Shown one piece after another: positions 23,479 through 31,545 of a stretch of DNA of 46,362 bases (its first letter is position 1; each line of letters starts with the position of its first letter). The notes beneath the pieces are model-generated. The model ran no database searches. It was not told the DNA's origin and worked only from the letters and a program-made list of their open reading frames with translations. The stretch is from the NCBI GenBank assembly GCA_027531145.1, contig JAPZRF010000005.1, positions 1 through 46,362 on the forward strand. The letters are read 5' to 3'. This DNA is from Brevundimonas sp. (GTDB lineage Bacteria > Pseudomonadota > Alphaproteobacteria > Caulobacterales > Caulobacteraceae). Position numbers and translations under genes: made by a program.

Positions 23479-26085
23479 CTACTCCGCGTTCGCCTTTGTC
23501 TTCGCCGGTGCCTTCTTCGGCGCGGCCTTCTTCGCCGCCGTCTTCTTCGCCGCCGACTGCTTCGCGCCCGCCTTGTCGTTGCTGCCCGCCTTGGCGGCGA
23601 TCAGGGGCAGGGCGATCTCGAGGGTGACGGCCTCTGGCCCGATCCCCTTGGGCAGGGTGGCGTTGACCTTGCCCATCTTCACATATGGGCCGTAGCGGCC
23701 GGCCATGACCTGGATGGCCTCACCGGTCCCCGGGTGTGGCCCGAGCTCCTTGAGCGAGGCAGCCGCCGTGCCTCGACCGGGGCGTCCGGCGCGCTTCTCG
23801 GCCAACAGGGCGATGGCGCGGTTCAGGCCGACGTCAAACACCTCCTCGATGTCCGACAGGTTGGCGTAGGTCCCGGCATGCGACACGAACGGCCCGAAGC
23901 GGCCGAGACCGGCGCTGATCGGCTTGCCGTCCTCCGGGTGCACCCCGACCTCGCGCGGCAGCGACAGAAGGCGCAGGGCCCGCTCCAGATCGATCGAGGC
24001 CGGGCTCCAGCCCTTGGGCAGGGACGAGCGCCGGGGCTTGTCAGCATCCAGCACGCTCAGCTCCACATAGGGGCCGAAGCGGCCGATCTTCAGATGCACC
24101 GGCGCGCTGCTGACGGGGTCCTGGCCCAGCTCGCGATCGCCGCCGCCGGCAGATCCGCCCTCGGCGTCGGGGGCCGAGACCGGGCGGGTGTAGCGGCAGT
24201 CGGGATAGCGCGAACAGCCGATGAAGGCCCCGAAGCGGCTGGTCTTGAGGCTGAGCCGACCCTCGCTGCAGGTCGGGCAGGTACGCGGGTCGGTCCCGTC
24301 GCCCTTTTCGGGAAAGATGTGCGGGCCCAGCGCCACGTTGAGGTGGTCGAGGATAGCGGTGGTGCGTAGCTCGCCGGCGGCCTGGGTGGCGGCGTGGAAG
24401 TCGGTCCAGAATTCGCGCAGCAGCGCCTTCCAGTCGAGCTCGCCGGCCGAGACCTCGTCCAGTCGGGTCTCCAGCGCCGCGGTGAAGTCGTACTCGACCC
24501 ACTTGCGGAAGAACTGCTCGAGGAAGGCGGTGACAAGCCGGCCCTTGTCCTCCGGGATGAAGCGGTTCTTGTCCATGCGGACATAGTTGCGGTCGCGCAG
24601 GGTGGTCAGGATCGAAGCGTAGGTCGAGGGCCGGCCGATGCCGAGCTCCTCCAGCTTCCTGACCAGGGTGGCTTCGGAGTAGCGCGGTGGCGGCTCGGTG
24701 AAGTGCTGCTCGGTGCGGATCGCCTCGACCTTCGCCGTCGTGCCTTCCTTCAGCGCCGGCAGGCGGCCGCCCTCATCCTCCTCGTCGTCGACTCCCTGGC
24801 GCGGGCGGTCGTCGCGGCCCTCCTCATAGACGGCCATGTAGCCGTCGAAGGCCACCACCTGACCGGTGGCACGCAGGCCGGTGCGGCCGTCTGCGGTCTC
24901 GACCTCGACGCTGGTGCGGTCCAGCCGGGCCTGCTCCATCTGGCTGGCGACGGTGCGCTTCCAGATCAGCTCGTAGAGCCGCTGCAGGTCACTCTCCAGC
25001 CGCACGCTGTCAGGGTGGCGGGTCAGGTTGGTCGGGCGGATGGCCTCGTGCGCCTCCTGGGCGTTCTTGGCCTTGGCCTTGTAGTACCGCGGCTCGGACG
25101 GGAGGTAGGCCGGACCGAAGCGATCGCCGATCACCTCGCGGGTCTGGGCCAGGCCCTCGGGGCTGATCGAGACCCCGTCGGTCCGCATGTAGGTGATCAG
25201 GCCGCCGGTCTCGTCCACGCCCTCATACAGTCGCTGCGCCGCCTGCATGGTGCGCTGGGCGGTGAAGCCGAGCTTGCGCGCGGCCTCTTGCTGCAGGGTC
25301 GAGGTGGTGAAGGGCGGCGGCGGACTCTTGCGCACCGGCTTCTTCTCGATGGCGCGGATTGTCAGACCGCCCGCCGCGATCGCGGCGCGGGCGGCATGGG
25401 CCATGGCCTCGTCGCGGATGTCGAGCCGCTGGACCCGCTTGCCCTCATGCTTGACCAGGCGGGCGAGGAAGGGCGGGCTATCGGCGACCAGATCGGCCTC
25501 GACAGACCAGTATTCCTGGGGTTTGAACCGCTCGATCTCCATCTCGCGATCGACGACGATGCGCAGGGCCACGGACTGGACGCGCCCTGCCGAGCGGGCG
25601 CCGGGCAGCTTGCGCCACAGCACCGGCGACAGGGTGAAGCCGACCAGATAGTCGAGCGCGCGGCGCGCCAGATAGGCGTCGACCAGCTCCATGTCGATCT
25701 GGCGCGGCTGGGCCATGGCCTCCAGCACGGCGCCTTTCGTGATCGCATTGAAGGTCACCCGCTGGACCTCGGTGTCCTTGAGCGCCCGCTTCTTCTGCAG
25801 CACCTCCAGCACGTGCCAGCTGATGGCCTCGCCCTCGCGATCGGGGTCGGTGGCGAGGATCACGCGGCTGGAGCCTTTCGCCGCCTCGGCGATCTCCGAG
25901 AGACGCTTGGCGGCCTTGGCATCGACCTCCCAGTTCATTGCGAAGTCATCGTCGGGGAGGACCGAGCCATCCTTCGAGGGCAGGTCGCGGACGTGGCCGT
26001 ACGAGGCCAGGACCTTGTAGTCCGGACCAAGGTACTTGTTGATGGTCTTGGCCTTCGCGGGGCTCTCGACGATGACGAGATTCAT
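23479..26085 (-). CDS. topA: DNA topoisomerase I
   Basis: This type IA enzyme relaxes negative supercoils by cutting one strand. The start MNLVIVESPAKAKTINKYLG (26085) is the conserved one; upstream codons are extra. The protein has 868 residues. The TOPRIM domain (about 1-130) includes ILATDPDREGEAISWH. The catalytic tyrosine is Tyr299 in GLITYMRTDGVSIS. A four-Cys zinc finger (CPTCSEG, CSRYPDC) is followed by two or three zinc-ribbon-like repeats that have lost their cysteines (KIGRFGPYVEL, AGRYGPYVKMG), as usual in Alphaproteobacteria. The C-terminus is Lys/Ala-rich (AAKKTAAKKAAPKKAPAK), a DNA-binding tail. It follows dprA with a 114-base gap, a widespread gene order. Confidence 0.97.
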   Translation of the reverse strand: MNLVIVESPAKAKTINKYLGPDYKVLASYGHVRDLPSKDGSVLPDDDFAMNWEVDAKAAKRLSEIAEAAKGSSRVILATDPDREGEAISWHVLEVLQKKRALKDTEVQRVTFNAITKGAVLEAMAQPRQIDMELVDAYLARRALDYLVGFTLSPVLWRKLPGARSAGRVQSVALRIVVDREMEIERFKPQEYWSVEADLVADSPPFLARLVKHEGKRVQRLDIRDEAMAHAARAAIAAGGLTIRAIEKKPVRKSPPPPFTTSTLQQEAARKLGFTAQRTMQAAQRLYEGVDETGGLITYMRTDGVSISPEGLAQTREVIGDRFGPAYLPSEPRYYKAKAKNAQEAHEAIRPTNLTRHPDSVRLESDLQRLYELIWKRTVASQMEQARLDRTSVEVETADGRTGLRATGQVVAFDGYMAVYEEGRDDRPRQGVDDEEDEGGRLPALKEGTTAKVEAIRTEQHFTEPPPRYSEATLVRKLEELGIGRPSTYASILTTLRDRNYVRMDKNRFIPEDKGRLVTAFLEQFFRKWVEYDFTAALETRLDEVSAGELDWKALLREFWTDFHAATQAAGELRTTAILDHLNVALGPHIFPEKGDGTDPRTCPTCSEGRLSLKTSRFGAFIGCSRYPDCRYTRPVSAPDAEGGSAGGGDRELGQDPVSSAPVHLKIGRFGPYVELSVLDADKPRRSSLPKGWSPASIDLERALRLLSLPREVGVHPEDGKPISAGLGRFGPFVSHAGTYANLSDIEEVFDVGLNRAIALLAEKRAGRPGRGTAAASLKELGPHPGTGEAIQVMAGRYGPYVKMGKVNATLPKGIGPEAVTLEIALPLIAAKAGSNDKAGAKQSAAKKTAAKKAAPKKAPAKTKANAE

Positions 26086-26199
26086 GGGGGAGGGAGGCAT
26101 CCTGCACGGGCCGGAGAGGGCCGGGAACGTGGTTGTCGCCGGGGCCGGTGTCAATCGCCCTTGCCGCCGGGCCGAAATGCCCGCTTGCCGGACGGGCTT

Positions 26200-27282
26200 T
26201 CAGAGGCTCACGAGACCGCCTGGGAGAAGCTCGGCGCGCCCGGCCAGCGCCAGCTCCAGCAGGGCGGCGCTCACGGCACCGATCGGGGCACCGACGGCGC
26301 GCGCCAGCTCGTCGCGGGGGGTCGGCGTGGGCGAGAGCAGGGCCGCCACCCGCTCCAGCAGGGCGTCGTCGACCGGCCCGGGCGCGGCACCCGCGAAGGG
26401 TCCCCCCGGCTCGTCGAAGGCGCTGTCCGGCCGTAGTTCGCGCAAGATGTCCTCGACTACCTCGCAGACATGGGCTCCCTGCCGCAACAGGTCGTTGACG
26501 CCACGCGAGCGGGGATCCAGCGGCGAGCCCGGCACCGCGAACACCTCGCGGCCCTGTTCGGCGGCGAGCCGGGCGGTGATCAGGGAGCCGGACCGCAGCT
26601 CGGCCTCGACCACCACCACCGCCTGCGACAGGCCGGCAATCAGCCGGTTGCGGCGCGGAAAATCGCGCGCCTGGGCCCGCGCTCCCACCGGGCTCTCCGA
26701 CAGGATACAGCCGCCTTCGGCGATGCGGTGATAAAGGCCGGCATGCTCCGGCGGATAGACGTCGTCGATCCCGCCGCCGAGGACGGCCACGGTCCCGGTC
26801 GGCAGCGCGCCTTCATGGGCGGCGGCGTCGATGCCGCGGGCCATGCCGGAGACCACCACGACTCCCGCCTCGCCGAGCCCCATCGCCAGGCCGCGGGCGA
26901 TGCGCTGGCCGCCCGCCGAGGCGATCCGGGCACCGACCAGGGCCACGCTGGCGTGAGCCGACAACAGGTCCGGCCTCCCGAGCGCCCACAGCACGGGCGG
27001 GGGCGGGTCGATGCGGGCGAGGCGGGGCGGAAAGCCGGCATCGCCCAACACCAGCAAGCTCGCCCCGAGCGCCTCGCCGGCCTCGACTTCGAGCCTGGCA
27101 ACGGCCTCTGCCGCCGGCGTCAGCGGCGTTCCTGCGCGGCGCGACAGCTGCGGCAGGGCCTCGAGCGCGGCCACGGCCGAGCCGCAGCGCGCCAGCAGCT
27201 CGCGGAAGGTCACCGGCCCGATCCGATCCGTCCGCGCCAGCCTGAGCCGGGCGAGACGTTCGGACGTGGCCGGAGCGTTCAC
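26200..27282 (-). CDS. dprA: DNA processing protein DprA
   Basis: This loads RecA onto incoming single-stranded DNA during natural transformation. The start is GTG at 27282 (VNAPATSERLARLRLARTD), overlapping the plsY stop as GTGA, so the two are coupled. The product is 360 residues. It has an N-terminal SAM-like helical domain (about 1-75), a Rossmann-like core (about 75-290) with ALVGARIASAGGQRIARGLA, VSGMARGIDAAAH, DFPRRNRLIAGLS and SGSLITARLAAEQGR, and a C-terminal winged-helix domain (about 305-360). The complete length suggests a functional protein; whether the host is naturally competent cannot be told from this window. Confidence 0.95.
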   Translation of the reverse strand: MNAPATSERLARLRLARTDRIGPVTFRELLARCGSAVAALEALPQLSRRAGTPLTPAAEAVARLEVEAGEALGASLLVLGDAGFPPRLARIDPPPPVLWALGRPDLLSAHASVALVGARIASAGGQRIARGLAMGLGEAGVVVVSGMARGIDAAAHEGALPTGTVAVLGGGIDDVYPPEHAGLYHRIAEGGCILSESPVGARAQARDFPRRNRLIAGLSQAVVVVEAELRSGSLITARLAAEQGREVFAVPGSPLDPRSRGVNDLLRQGAHVCEVVEDILRELRPDSAFDEPGGPFAGAAPGPVDDALLERVAALLSPTPTPRDELARAVGAPIGAVSAALLELALAGRAELLPGGLVSL

Positions 27283-27917
27283 GCCTCGCGCGCGCCGATG
27301 CGCGGCTCGCCTCCGGCCATCAGTCGGGCGATATTCTCGCCGTGGCGAAGGTAGATGAGCACGCCGGTCAGGATGGACAGCACCAAGACGGACGGGCTGA
27401 CTGGCACGCCCAGCGCGGGCAGCACCCAGGCAGCCCAAACCGGGGTGAGGGCGGCGGCGGCAAGGGCCCCGGTGGACGAGATGCGGGTCACCGCCACGGT
27501 CAGCAGCCAGGTCGCGCCGGCAAAAAGGCCAAGGGGCCAGGCGGCGGCCAGCAGCAGTCCGAAGAAGGTCGCGACGCCCTTGCCGCCCCGGAAGCCGAGC
27601 CAGACCGGGAACAGGTGGCCGAGGAAGGCGAAGCCGCCGGCGACCGCGGCCATGGCCTCGGTATCGAACAGGGCGCGGGCGATCAGCAGGGCCGCGGCCC
27701 CCTTTCCGGCGTCGAGCAGTAGGGTGGCCAGCGCCAGATCCTTGCGGCCCGTGCGCAGGACGTTGGTGGCGCCGATGTTGCCGGAGCCGATCTGGCGCAC
27801 GTCGCCGGCACCGCCGAGGCGCGTCAGCACCACCCCGAAGGGCACGGACCCCAGCAGATAGCCGCCGCCCGCGGCCAGACCGGGAGTGAGATAGGCGAGG
27901 GCGGCGAGATCCTGCAC
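27279..27917 (-). CDS. plsY: Glycerol-3-phosphate acyltransferase PlsY
   Basis: This multi-pass membrane enzyme transfers an acyl group from acyl-phosphate to glycerol-3-phosphate, the first step of phospholipid synthesis with PlsX as donor maker. The product is 212 residues with five to six hydrophobic segments. All three family motifs are present: GSVPFGVVLTR with GSGNIGATNVLRTGRK, DAGKGAAALL, and GFRGGKGVATFFGLLL. It is the first gene of plsY-dprA-topA on the minus strand; its stop overlaps the dprA GTG. Confidence 0.95.
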   Translation of the reverse strand: MQDLAALAYLTPGLAAGGGYLLGSVPFGVVLTRLGGAGDVRQIGSGNIGATNVLRTGRKDLALATLLLDAGKGAAALLIARALFDTEAMAAVAGGFAFLGHLFPVWLGFRGGKGVATFFGLLLAAAWPLGLFAGATWLLTVAVTRISSTGALAAAALTPVWAAWVLPALGVPVSPSVLVLSILTGVLIYLRHGENIARLMAGGEPRIGAREA

Positions 27918-27985
27918 GCAGCGGGTCCTTCGAGAGTGAGTCCCGCCTCGTCTAGCACAGGGCCCGCCGCCCCGTCAGCGCACCG

Positions 27986-28930
27986 TCACCAGCGCCAGAC
28001 GTCCCAAATCACGTCGAGGATATAGCCGTCGCGCTCGTCGATCAGATAGGCGTGGTTATCGACATAGACCCAGCGCGTCCCGACCGGCGGCCAGGGCAGT
28101 CCATACCATGACCAGTCGTTCAGGCGATAGCGCCAGAACACTGACGGCAGATACTGACCTGCTGACCAGCGCACACCCCAATAGTGGCGCGGCACCTGGT
28201 AGTAGCCGTAGCCCGGCGCAAAATAGAAGCCGACCCGTACGCCTGAATAGTCGCGGAACCAACTGTGCGAACGCCACCAGTTGTCGCGATGGCGTCGGGA
28301 CCAGTCGGAGCGCCAGCGATCGCGGTTCCAGCTGCGCTGGAACTCCCGGTAATCGCGACGGTCGCGACGATACTCCCGGCGGTCCTCATGCCGGTCCTGG
28401 CGGTAGTCGCGGCGATCATCGCGGCGGTCCCAGCGCTCGTCCCTTCGGTCGTCACGACGGTCCCAGCGGTCATCGCGTCGGTCGTCCCGCCTGTCCTCGC
28501 GGCGCTCCTGCCAGTCTTCACGACGGTCCTGCCGGAAGTCCTGGCGATCCTCGCGCCGGTCAGGGGTCGGATCGTTCCGGAACTCGCGCCGTTCCTCGCG
28601 GCGATCCTGGCGGAAGTCCTGCCGGTTCTCCTGCCGCTCCTCGCGGCGCTCCTGCCCGTTTTCGCGACGGTCCTCACGGCGTTCCTGACCGAGCTCCTGC
28701 CCGGTTTCGCGCCGCTCCTCCCGCCGTTCCTGTCGCTCTTCGCGAAGCTCTTGCCGGTTCTCAAGACGCTCCTGCCGGGCTTCACGCCGCTCACTCGGGC
28801 CCTCATGCCGCGTCTCGCGCTGCATCTGCAGCTCGGGATCCCCCGCGTCCTGCGCCAGTAAGGGCGCGGCGGCCATGGCCGGCAGGCAGAAGACCCCCGC
28901 CGCCGCCGCCATCATCAGCCAATGTCTCAT
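27986..28930 (-). CDS. Exported Arg/Glu-repeat protein with C-terminal RcnB-like domain
   Basis: This encodes 314 residues. A signal peptide (MRHWLMMAAAAGVFCLPAMA) is followed by a long charged repeat (about 35-200) of RREERQ, RQDRRED and RRDDRWD units, likely a straight charged helix. The C-terminal part, with YYQVPRHYWGVRWSAGQYLP, WYGLPWPPVGTRWVYVD and YLIDERDGYILDVI, matches the RcnB family of periplasmic proteins; E. coli RcnB tunes nickel and cobalt export. The repeat is much longer than in typical RcnB proteins. The box at 28991-29006 lies upstream of the start. The next gene encodes a second protein with the same repeat. A metal role is inferred from the family; the highly charged repeat may instead bind polyanions. 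Confidence 0.8.
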   Translation of the reverse strand: MRHWLMMAAAAGVFCLPAMAAAPLLAQDAGDPELQMQRETRHEGPSERREARQERLENRQELREERQERREERRETGQELGQERREDRRENGQERREERQENRQDFRQDRREERREFRNDPTPDRREDRQDFRQDRREDWQERREDRRDDRRDDRWDRRDDRRDERWDRRDDRRDYRQDRHEDRREYRRDRRDYREFQRSWNRDRWRSDWSRRHRDNWWRSHSWFRDYSGVRVGFYFAPGYGYYQVPRHYWGVRWSAGQYLPSVFWRYRLNDWSWYGLPWPPVGTRWVYVDNHAYLIDERDGYILDVIWDVWRW

Positions 28931-28990
28931 TGTGTTTTCGTCCTGCCGGGCCCCACCTGGCGATCAACCTTGACGGTGTCAGGGCCGGGA

Positions 28991-29006
28991 TGAACCGGGA
29001 CTGAAC
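28991..29006 (-). promoter_or_regulatory. Direct-repeat box upstream of the RcnB-like gene
   Basis: TGAAC occurs at 28991 and again 11 bases later at 29002, followed by GG (on the gene strand CC-GTTCA-N6-GTTCA). The same arrangement occurs at 29339-29354 before the neighbouring Arg/Glu-repeat gene. One helical turn between half-sites is the spacing used by OmpR/PhoB-type response regulators. Confidence 0.55.
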
Positions 29007-29010
29007 GGAC

Positions 29011-29289
29011 CTACCGGGCCTCGGGATCACGACGCTCGTCGCGCCGTTCCTCCCGCCACTCCCGGTTCTCGGGACGGGTCTCTCGGCGCGGCTCGCGCCG
29101 TTCCTCGCGCCACTCACGATTGCCTTCCTGGCGGCTCTCGCGCCGTTCCTCGCGCCGTTCCTCGCGCCGCTCCTCGCGCGGGGCGGGGCGATCCTGGGCC
29201 AGGTCGCGGGTCGCGGCCGCTACCGGTGCAACCCCGGCTGCGCTCGTCAGGAGACCGGTGAGGATGGCGGCGGACAGTATGGCTTTCAT
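29011..29289 (-). CDS. Small exported Arg/Glu-repeat protein
   Basis: This encodes 92 residues: a signal peptide (MKAILSAAILTGLLTSAAG, cut near PVAAA) and then a mature chain made almost wholly of EERREERREERRE and NREWREERR repeats to the end. It resembles the N-terminal half of the neighbouring RcnB-like protein and may be a paralogue that lost, or never had, the RcnB domain. No domain is recognised. The start has TGGAGTGAG upstream as ribosome site. The shared box at 29339-29354 implies the same control as its neighbour. Whether the mature protein is stable or is processed is not evident. Confidence 0.75.
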   Translation of the reverse strand: MKAILSAAILTGLLTSAAGVAPVAAATRDLAQDRPAPREERREERREERRESRQEGNREWREERREPRRETRPENREWREERRDERRDPEAR

Positions 29290-29338
29290 GTCTCACTCCA
29301 TATCACGCGGACTGGCGGGCTTCCTAATCATCCGGGCC

Positions 29339-29354
29339 TGAACACGGCCTGAAC
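29339..29354 (-). promoter_or_regulatory. Direct-repeat box upstream of the small Arg/Glu-repeat gene
   Basis: TGAAC at 29339 and at 29350, again 11 bases apart and followed by GG, 50 bases upstream of the start codon. The six-base spacer differs from the other site (ACGGCC against CGGGAC), so the conserved part is the two half-sites and their phasing. Confidence 0.55.
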
Positions 29355-29438
29355 GGTCCCGGGCCGCCGGATCCGTCGCTCGCTTGCATGGGGCGGGGCC
29401 GACGCCCACCTCTACCGCTGACGTTGCAAGGAGCCCGC

Positions 29439-30158
29439 ATGCCCGCCCCCATCGACCTCTGGTACTGGCCGACGCCCAACGGCTGGAAGGTGACCATCGC
29501 GCTGGAGGAGATGGAGCTACCCTATGTACTGAAGCCGTTGAACATCGGTGCCGGGGAGCAGTTCACGCCCGACTTCCAGGCGATCAGCCCAAACGGGCGC
29601 ATGCCGGCGATCGTCGATCCGGACAGCGGCGACGGCCAGCCCCTGTCGATCTTCGAGTCCGGGGCAATCCTGCAATACCTCGGGCTCAAGTCGGGGCGCT
29701 TCTATTCGCAGGACGTCCGTGGACGGGCCGAGGTCGACCAGTGGCTGTTCTGGCAGGTCGGCGGCCTCGGGCCGATGGCGGGCCAGACTCATCACTTCCG
29801 CCAGTACGCCCCGGCGATGATCGCCGACCAGCGCCAGATCGCCTACGCCGTGCGCCGCTATACTGACGAGACCCACCGGCTCTACGGGGTGATGGACCGG
29901 CGGCTGTCCGATCGCGACTATCTCGCCGGCGACTACTCGATCGCCGACATGGCGGCGTGGCCGTGGATCCTGCCGGCCCCGCAGGGGCAGTCGTTTGACG
30001 AGTTCCCCAACCTCAGGGCCTGGTACGAGCGGGTCGGGGCGCGGCCGGCCGTCCAGCGCGGCAGGGCGGCGGGCGACGAGCTCCGCCGCAACCTCGCCGC
30101 CGCCGGGGCGGACGCCGCCGCGGCGCGCAAGCTGCTGTTCGGGCAGCGGGCAAGGTAA
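29439..30158 (+). CDS. Glutathione S-transferase, YfcG/YghU-like
   Basis: This encodes 239 residues from the ATG at 29439, which has AAGGAG eight bases... upstream of it (29428-29433); the longer frame lacks that signal. The N-terminal thioredoxin-like domain (about 1-85) opens with DLWYWPTPNGWKVTIALEE and contains NGRMPAIVDPD and FESGAILQYL, the glutathione-binding elements. The helical C-terminal domain includes DYLAGDYSIADMAAWPW. The TPNGWKV segment in place of a catalytic Tyr/Ser/Cys is characteristic of the nu-class (YfcG, YghU), which have disulfide-bond reductase activity with glutathione. Stands alone between the Arg/Glu-repeat genes and a Sel1-like gene. Confidence 0.88.
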   Translation: MPAPIDLWYWPTPNGWKVTIALEEMELPYVLKPLNIGAGEQFTPDFQAISPNGRMPAIVDPDSGDGQPLSIFESGAILQYLGLKSGRFYSQDVRGRAEVDQWLFWQVGGLGPMAGQTHHFRQYAPAMIADQRQIAYAVRRYTDETHRLYGVMDRRLSDRDYLAGDYSIADMAAWPWILPAPQGQSFDEFPNLRAWYERVGARPAVQRGRAAGDELRRNLAAAGADAAAARKLLFGQRAR

Positions 30159-30320
30159 ACGCCGCGTCAGGAAGGGTTGCGTACAGGTGAATGGCAATCA
30201 GAGTATTCATATGTAGTTTACTCAAAATAATTGTCGTAAATTTCGCTGTTAACCCCAATGAAAGTGCGACGGTATTTGATCATGTGCAACGGGCGTCAGA
30301 ACGGCGCCGAAGGAGGGCAC

Positions 30321-30614
30321 ATGATGGTGGCTCAAGATACGACCGAGGCGGCGATCCTGCCGCTGCCGACCCCCGAGATGACCGGGGACGACCTGTTCAG
30401 GCTGGGCCTGATGTATTCGACCGGCCAGGGCGGATGCCCGATGGACCGGGTCTCGGCCCACATGATTTTCAACCTGGCGGCCCTGAAGGGGTCGGTCGAG
30501 GCGCGCGTCTATCGCCGCGAGTTGAGTCAGGAGATGGACCGCGACGACATCGCCGAAGCCCAGCGCGCCGCCCGCCGCTGGATCGACAACGGCGTGGTCA
30601 CGCTGGCGGCCTGA
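30321..30614 (+). CDS. Small Sel1-like repeat protein
   Basis: This encodes 97 residues starting at MMVAQDTTEAAILPL; GAAGGAGGG lies four to six bases before the ATG (30321). One Sel1/TPR-like unit is visible (DLFRLGLMYSTGQGGCPMD with VSAHMIFNLAALKG), followed by a second helical pair ending in AQRAARRWIDNG. No signal peptide, so it is cytoplasmic. Single Sel1 proteins usually serve as adaptors, and no partner is evident. The 160-base region upstream contains an AT-rich stretch (about 30199-30265) that is striking in this GC-rich sequence and could be a promoter or GapR-preferred DNA. A nested hairpin separates the gene from hfsD. Confidence 0.75.
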   Translation: MMVAQDTTEAAILPLPTPEMTGDDLFRLGLMYSTGQGGCPMDRVSAHMIFNLAALKGSVEARVYRRELSQEMDRDDIAEAQRAARRWIDNGVVTLAA

Positions 30615-30623
30615 AGCGAGTCC

Positions 30624-30683
30624 GTAGTCGGCAGGGGTAGGGCAGAGACTGCTGTCTCCCGACCGCCTACCCCGACCGACTAC
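30624..30683. terminator. Nested inverted repeat between convergent genes
   Basis: Outer arms GTAGTCGG (30624-30631) and CCGACTAC (30676-30683), inner arms GGGGTAGG (30634-30641) and CCTACCCC (30666-30673), a 2x2 internal loop between them. It sits between the Sel1-like stop and the hfsD stop. There is no T-run, so a Rho-assisted or structural end for both transcripts is more likely than an intrinsic terminator. Confidence 0.55.
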
Positions 30684-30685
30684 CC

Positions 30686-31423
30686 CTAGAACTGCTGGTA
30701 CTGCCCGTTGATCGAGTAGCTGAAGCCGATCGGCAGGGCGTTGCGCACCTGGGTGAAGAAGGTCGCCAGTTCGGCCAGGGTCGTGCGCGGCACGAACAGG
30801 ATGTCGGCCCGGCGCAGGGCGACGATTTCCCCGCGGCGCGGCCGCAGGTCGATTGCCCGCATCATCCGCCGGCCGCCCGGGCCGCGCCGGATCAGCGCCA
30901 CCTCCTGTGCGCGCGCCCCCGGCAGGAAGCCGCCCGCCAGCACGATGGCCTGGTAGGCGTCGATGTCGCCGGGCATGTCGTAGACGCCCGGTGTCCGGAC
31001 CTCGCCATCCACCCACACCTTGAGTGGACCGGCCTGACGCAGTGTCACTTCCACTTCCGGTCGGCGAAGTTGGCTGGCGTAAGCCTGCGACACGGAAGCC
31101 TCAAGCTCCACAAGGGTGCGGTCGGCGGCCATGACCTGGCCGATCAGCGGAAGGCTGATGCGGCCATCGGGGCCAAGCGTCACCTGGCGGTTCAGTTCCG
31201 GTGCCGTGGGGGTGGCCACGTCCAGCTGGTCCCCCGGATAGAGCAGATACTCAGGCTCCGCCTCGGTCCAGTCGGCGAAGGGGATATCGGGGAACCCCGC
31301 CTGTCCTGTCCCCGGCCGATTGGTCGCCGCCGGGCCCCGTACGGCCGGCCCCGCGGCGCAGCCGACGAGGCTCGCCCCTGCCACGCCGGCCAGTCCCATC
31401 AGCGTCAGGCGGCGGTCGATCAT
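30686..31423 (-). CDS. hfsD: Outer-membrane polysaccharide export lipoprotein (Wza family, HfsD)
   Basis: This forms the outer-membrane channel for the adhesive holdfast polysaccharide. The start MIDRRLTLMGLAG (31423) has GGAG six bases upstream. The signal ends in SLVGC, with Cys22 lipidated. The Poly_export domain begins near EPEYLLYPGDQLDVA and continues with a SLBB-type domain (GPLKVWVDGEVRTPGVYDMPG). The product is 245 residues, shorter than Wza, as HfsD is. It is divergent from hfsA across a 122-base region containing a CtrA-like site. The name is based on the family together with the adjoining hfsA, hfsB, hfsE, hfsF and hfsG homologues. Confidence 0.85.
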   Translation of the reverse strand: MIDRRLTLMGLAGVAGASLVGCAAGPAVRGPAATNRPGTGQAGFPDIPFADWTEAEPEYLLYPGDQLDVATPTAPELNRQVTLGPDGRISLPLIGQVMAADRTLVELEASVSQAYASQLRRPEVEVTLRQAGPLKVWVDGEVRTPGVYDMPGDIDAYQAIVLAGGFLPGARAQEVALIRRGPGGRRMMRAIDLRPRRGEIVALRRADILFVPRTTLAELATFFTQVRNALPIGFSYSINGQYQQF

Positions 31424-31473
31424 GGCGGCTCCAGCGACTCCCTCTCGTCGACACGACCGTGCGGCCGTCATGG

Positions 31474-31488
31474 GTAACCGGTGGTTAA
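31474..31488. promoter_or_regulatory. CtrA-type binding site in the hfsD-hfsA gap
   Basis: GTAA-CCGGTGG-TTAA on the plus strand is TTAA-N7-TTAC on the minus strand, seven of eight positions of the CtrA consensus TTAA-N7-TTAA with the correct seven-base spacing. It lies 51 bases upstream of the hfsD ATG and 58 bases upstream of hfsA, well placed to control both. Confidence 0.6.
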
Positions 31489-31545
31489 TGCCGGGCGGGA
31501 GAGGGTACTCCGACAGCTCACCGCTTCAGGAATCACCCTCCGCCC

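Noticed and set aside
24394..26436. A 680-codon open frame opposite topA
   Set aside because: Antisense shadow produced by GC-rich third positions; topA has every catalytic motif on the other strand.
28405..29165. Regularly spaced short repeats resembling a CRISPR array
   Set aside because: The repeats are in frame and encode Arg/Glu runs in two signal-peptide proteins, with no unique spacers and no cas genes nearby.
30229..30250. Possible CtrA site GTAA...TTAAC before the Sel1-like gene
   Set aside because: The spacing between half-sites is nine bases, not the required seven.
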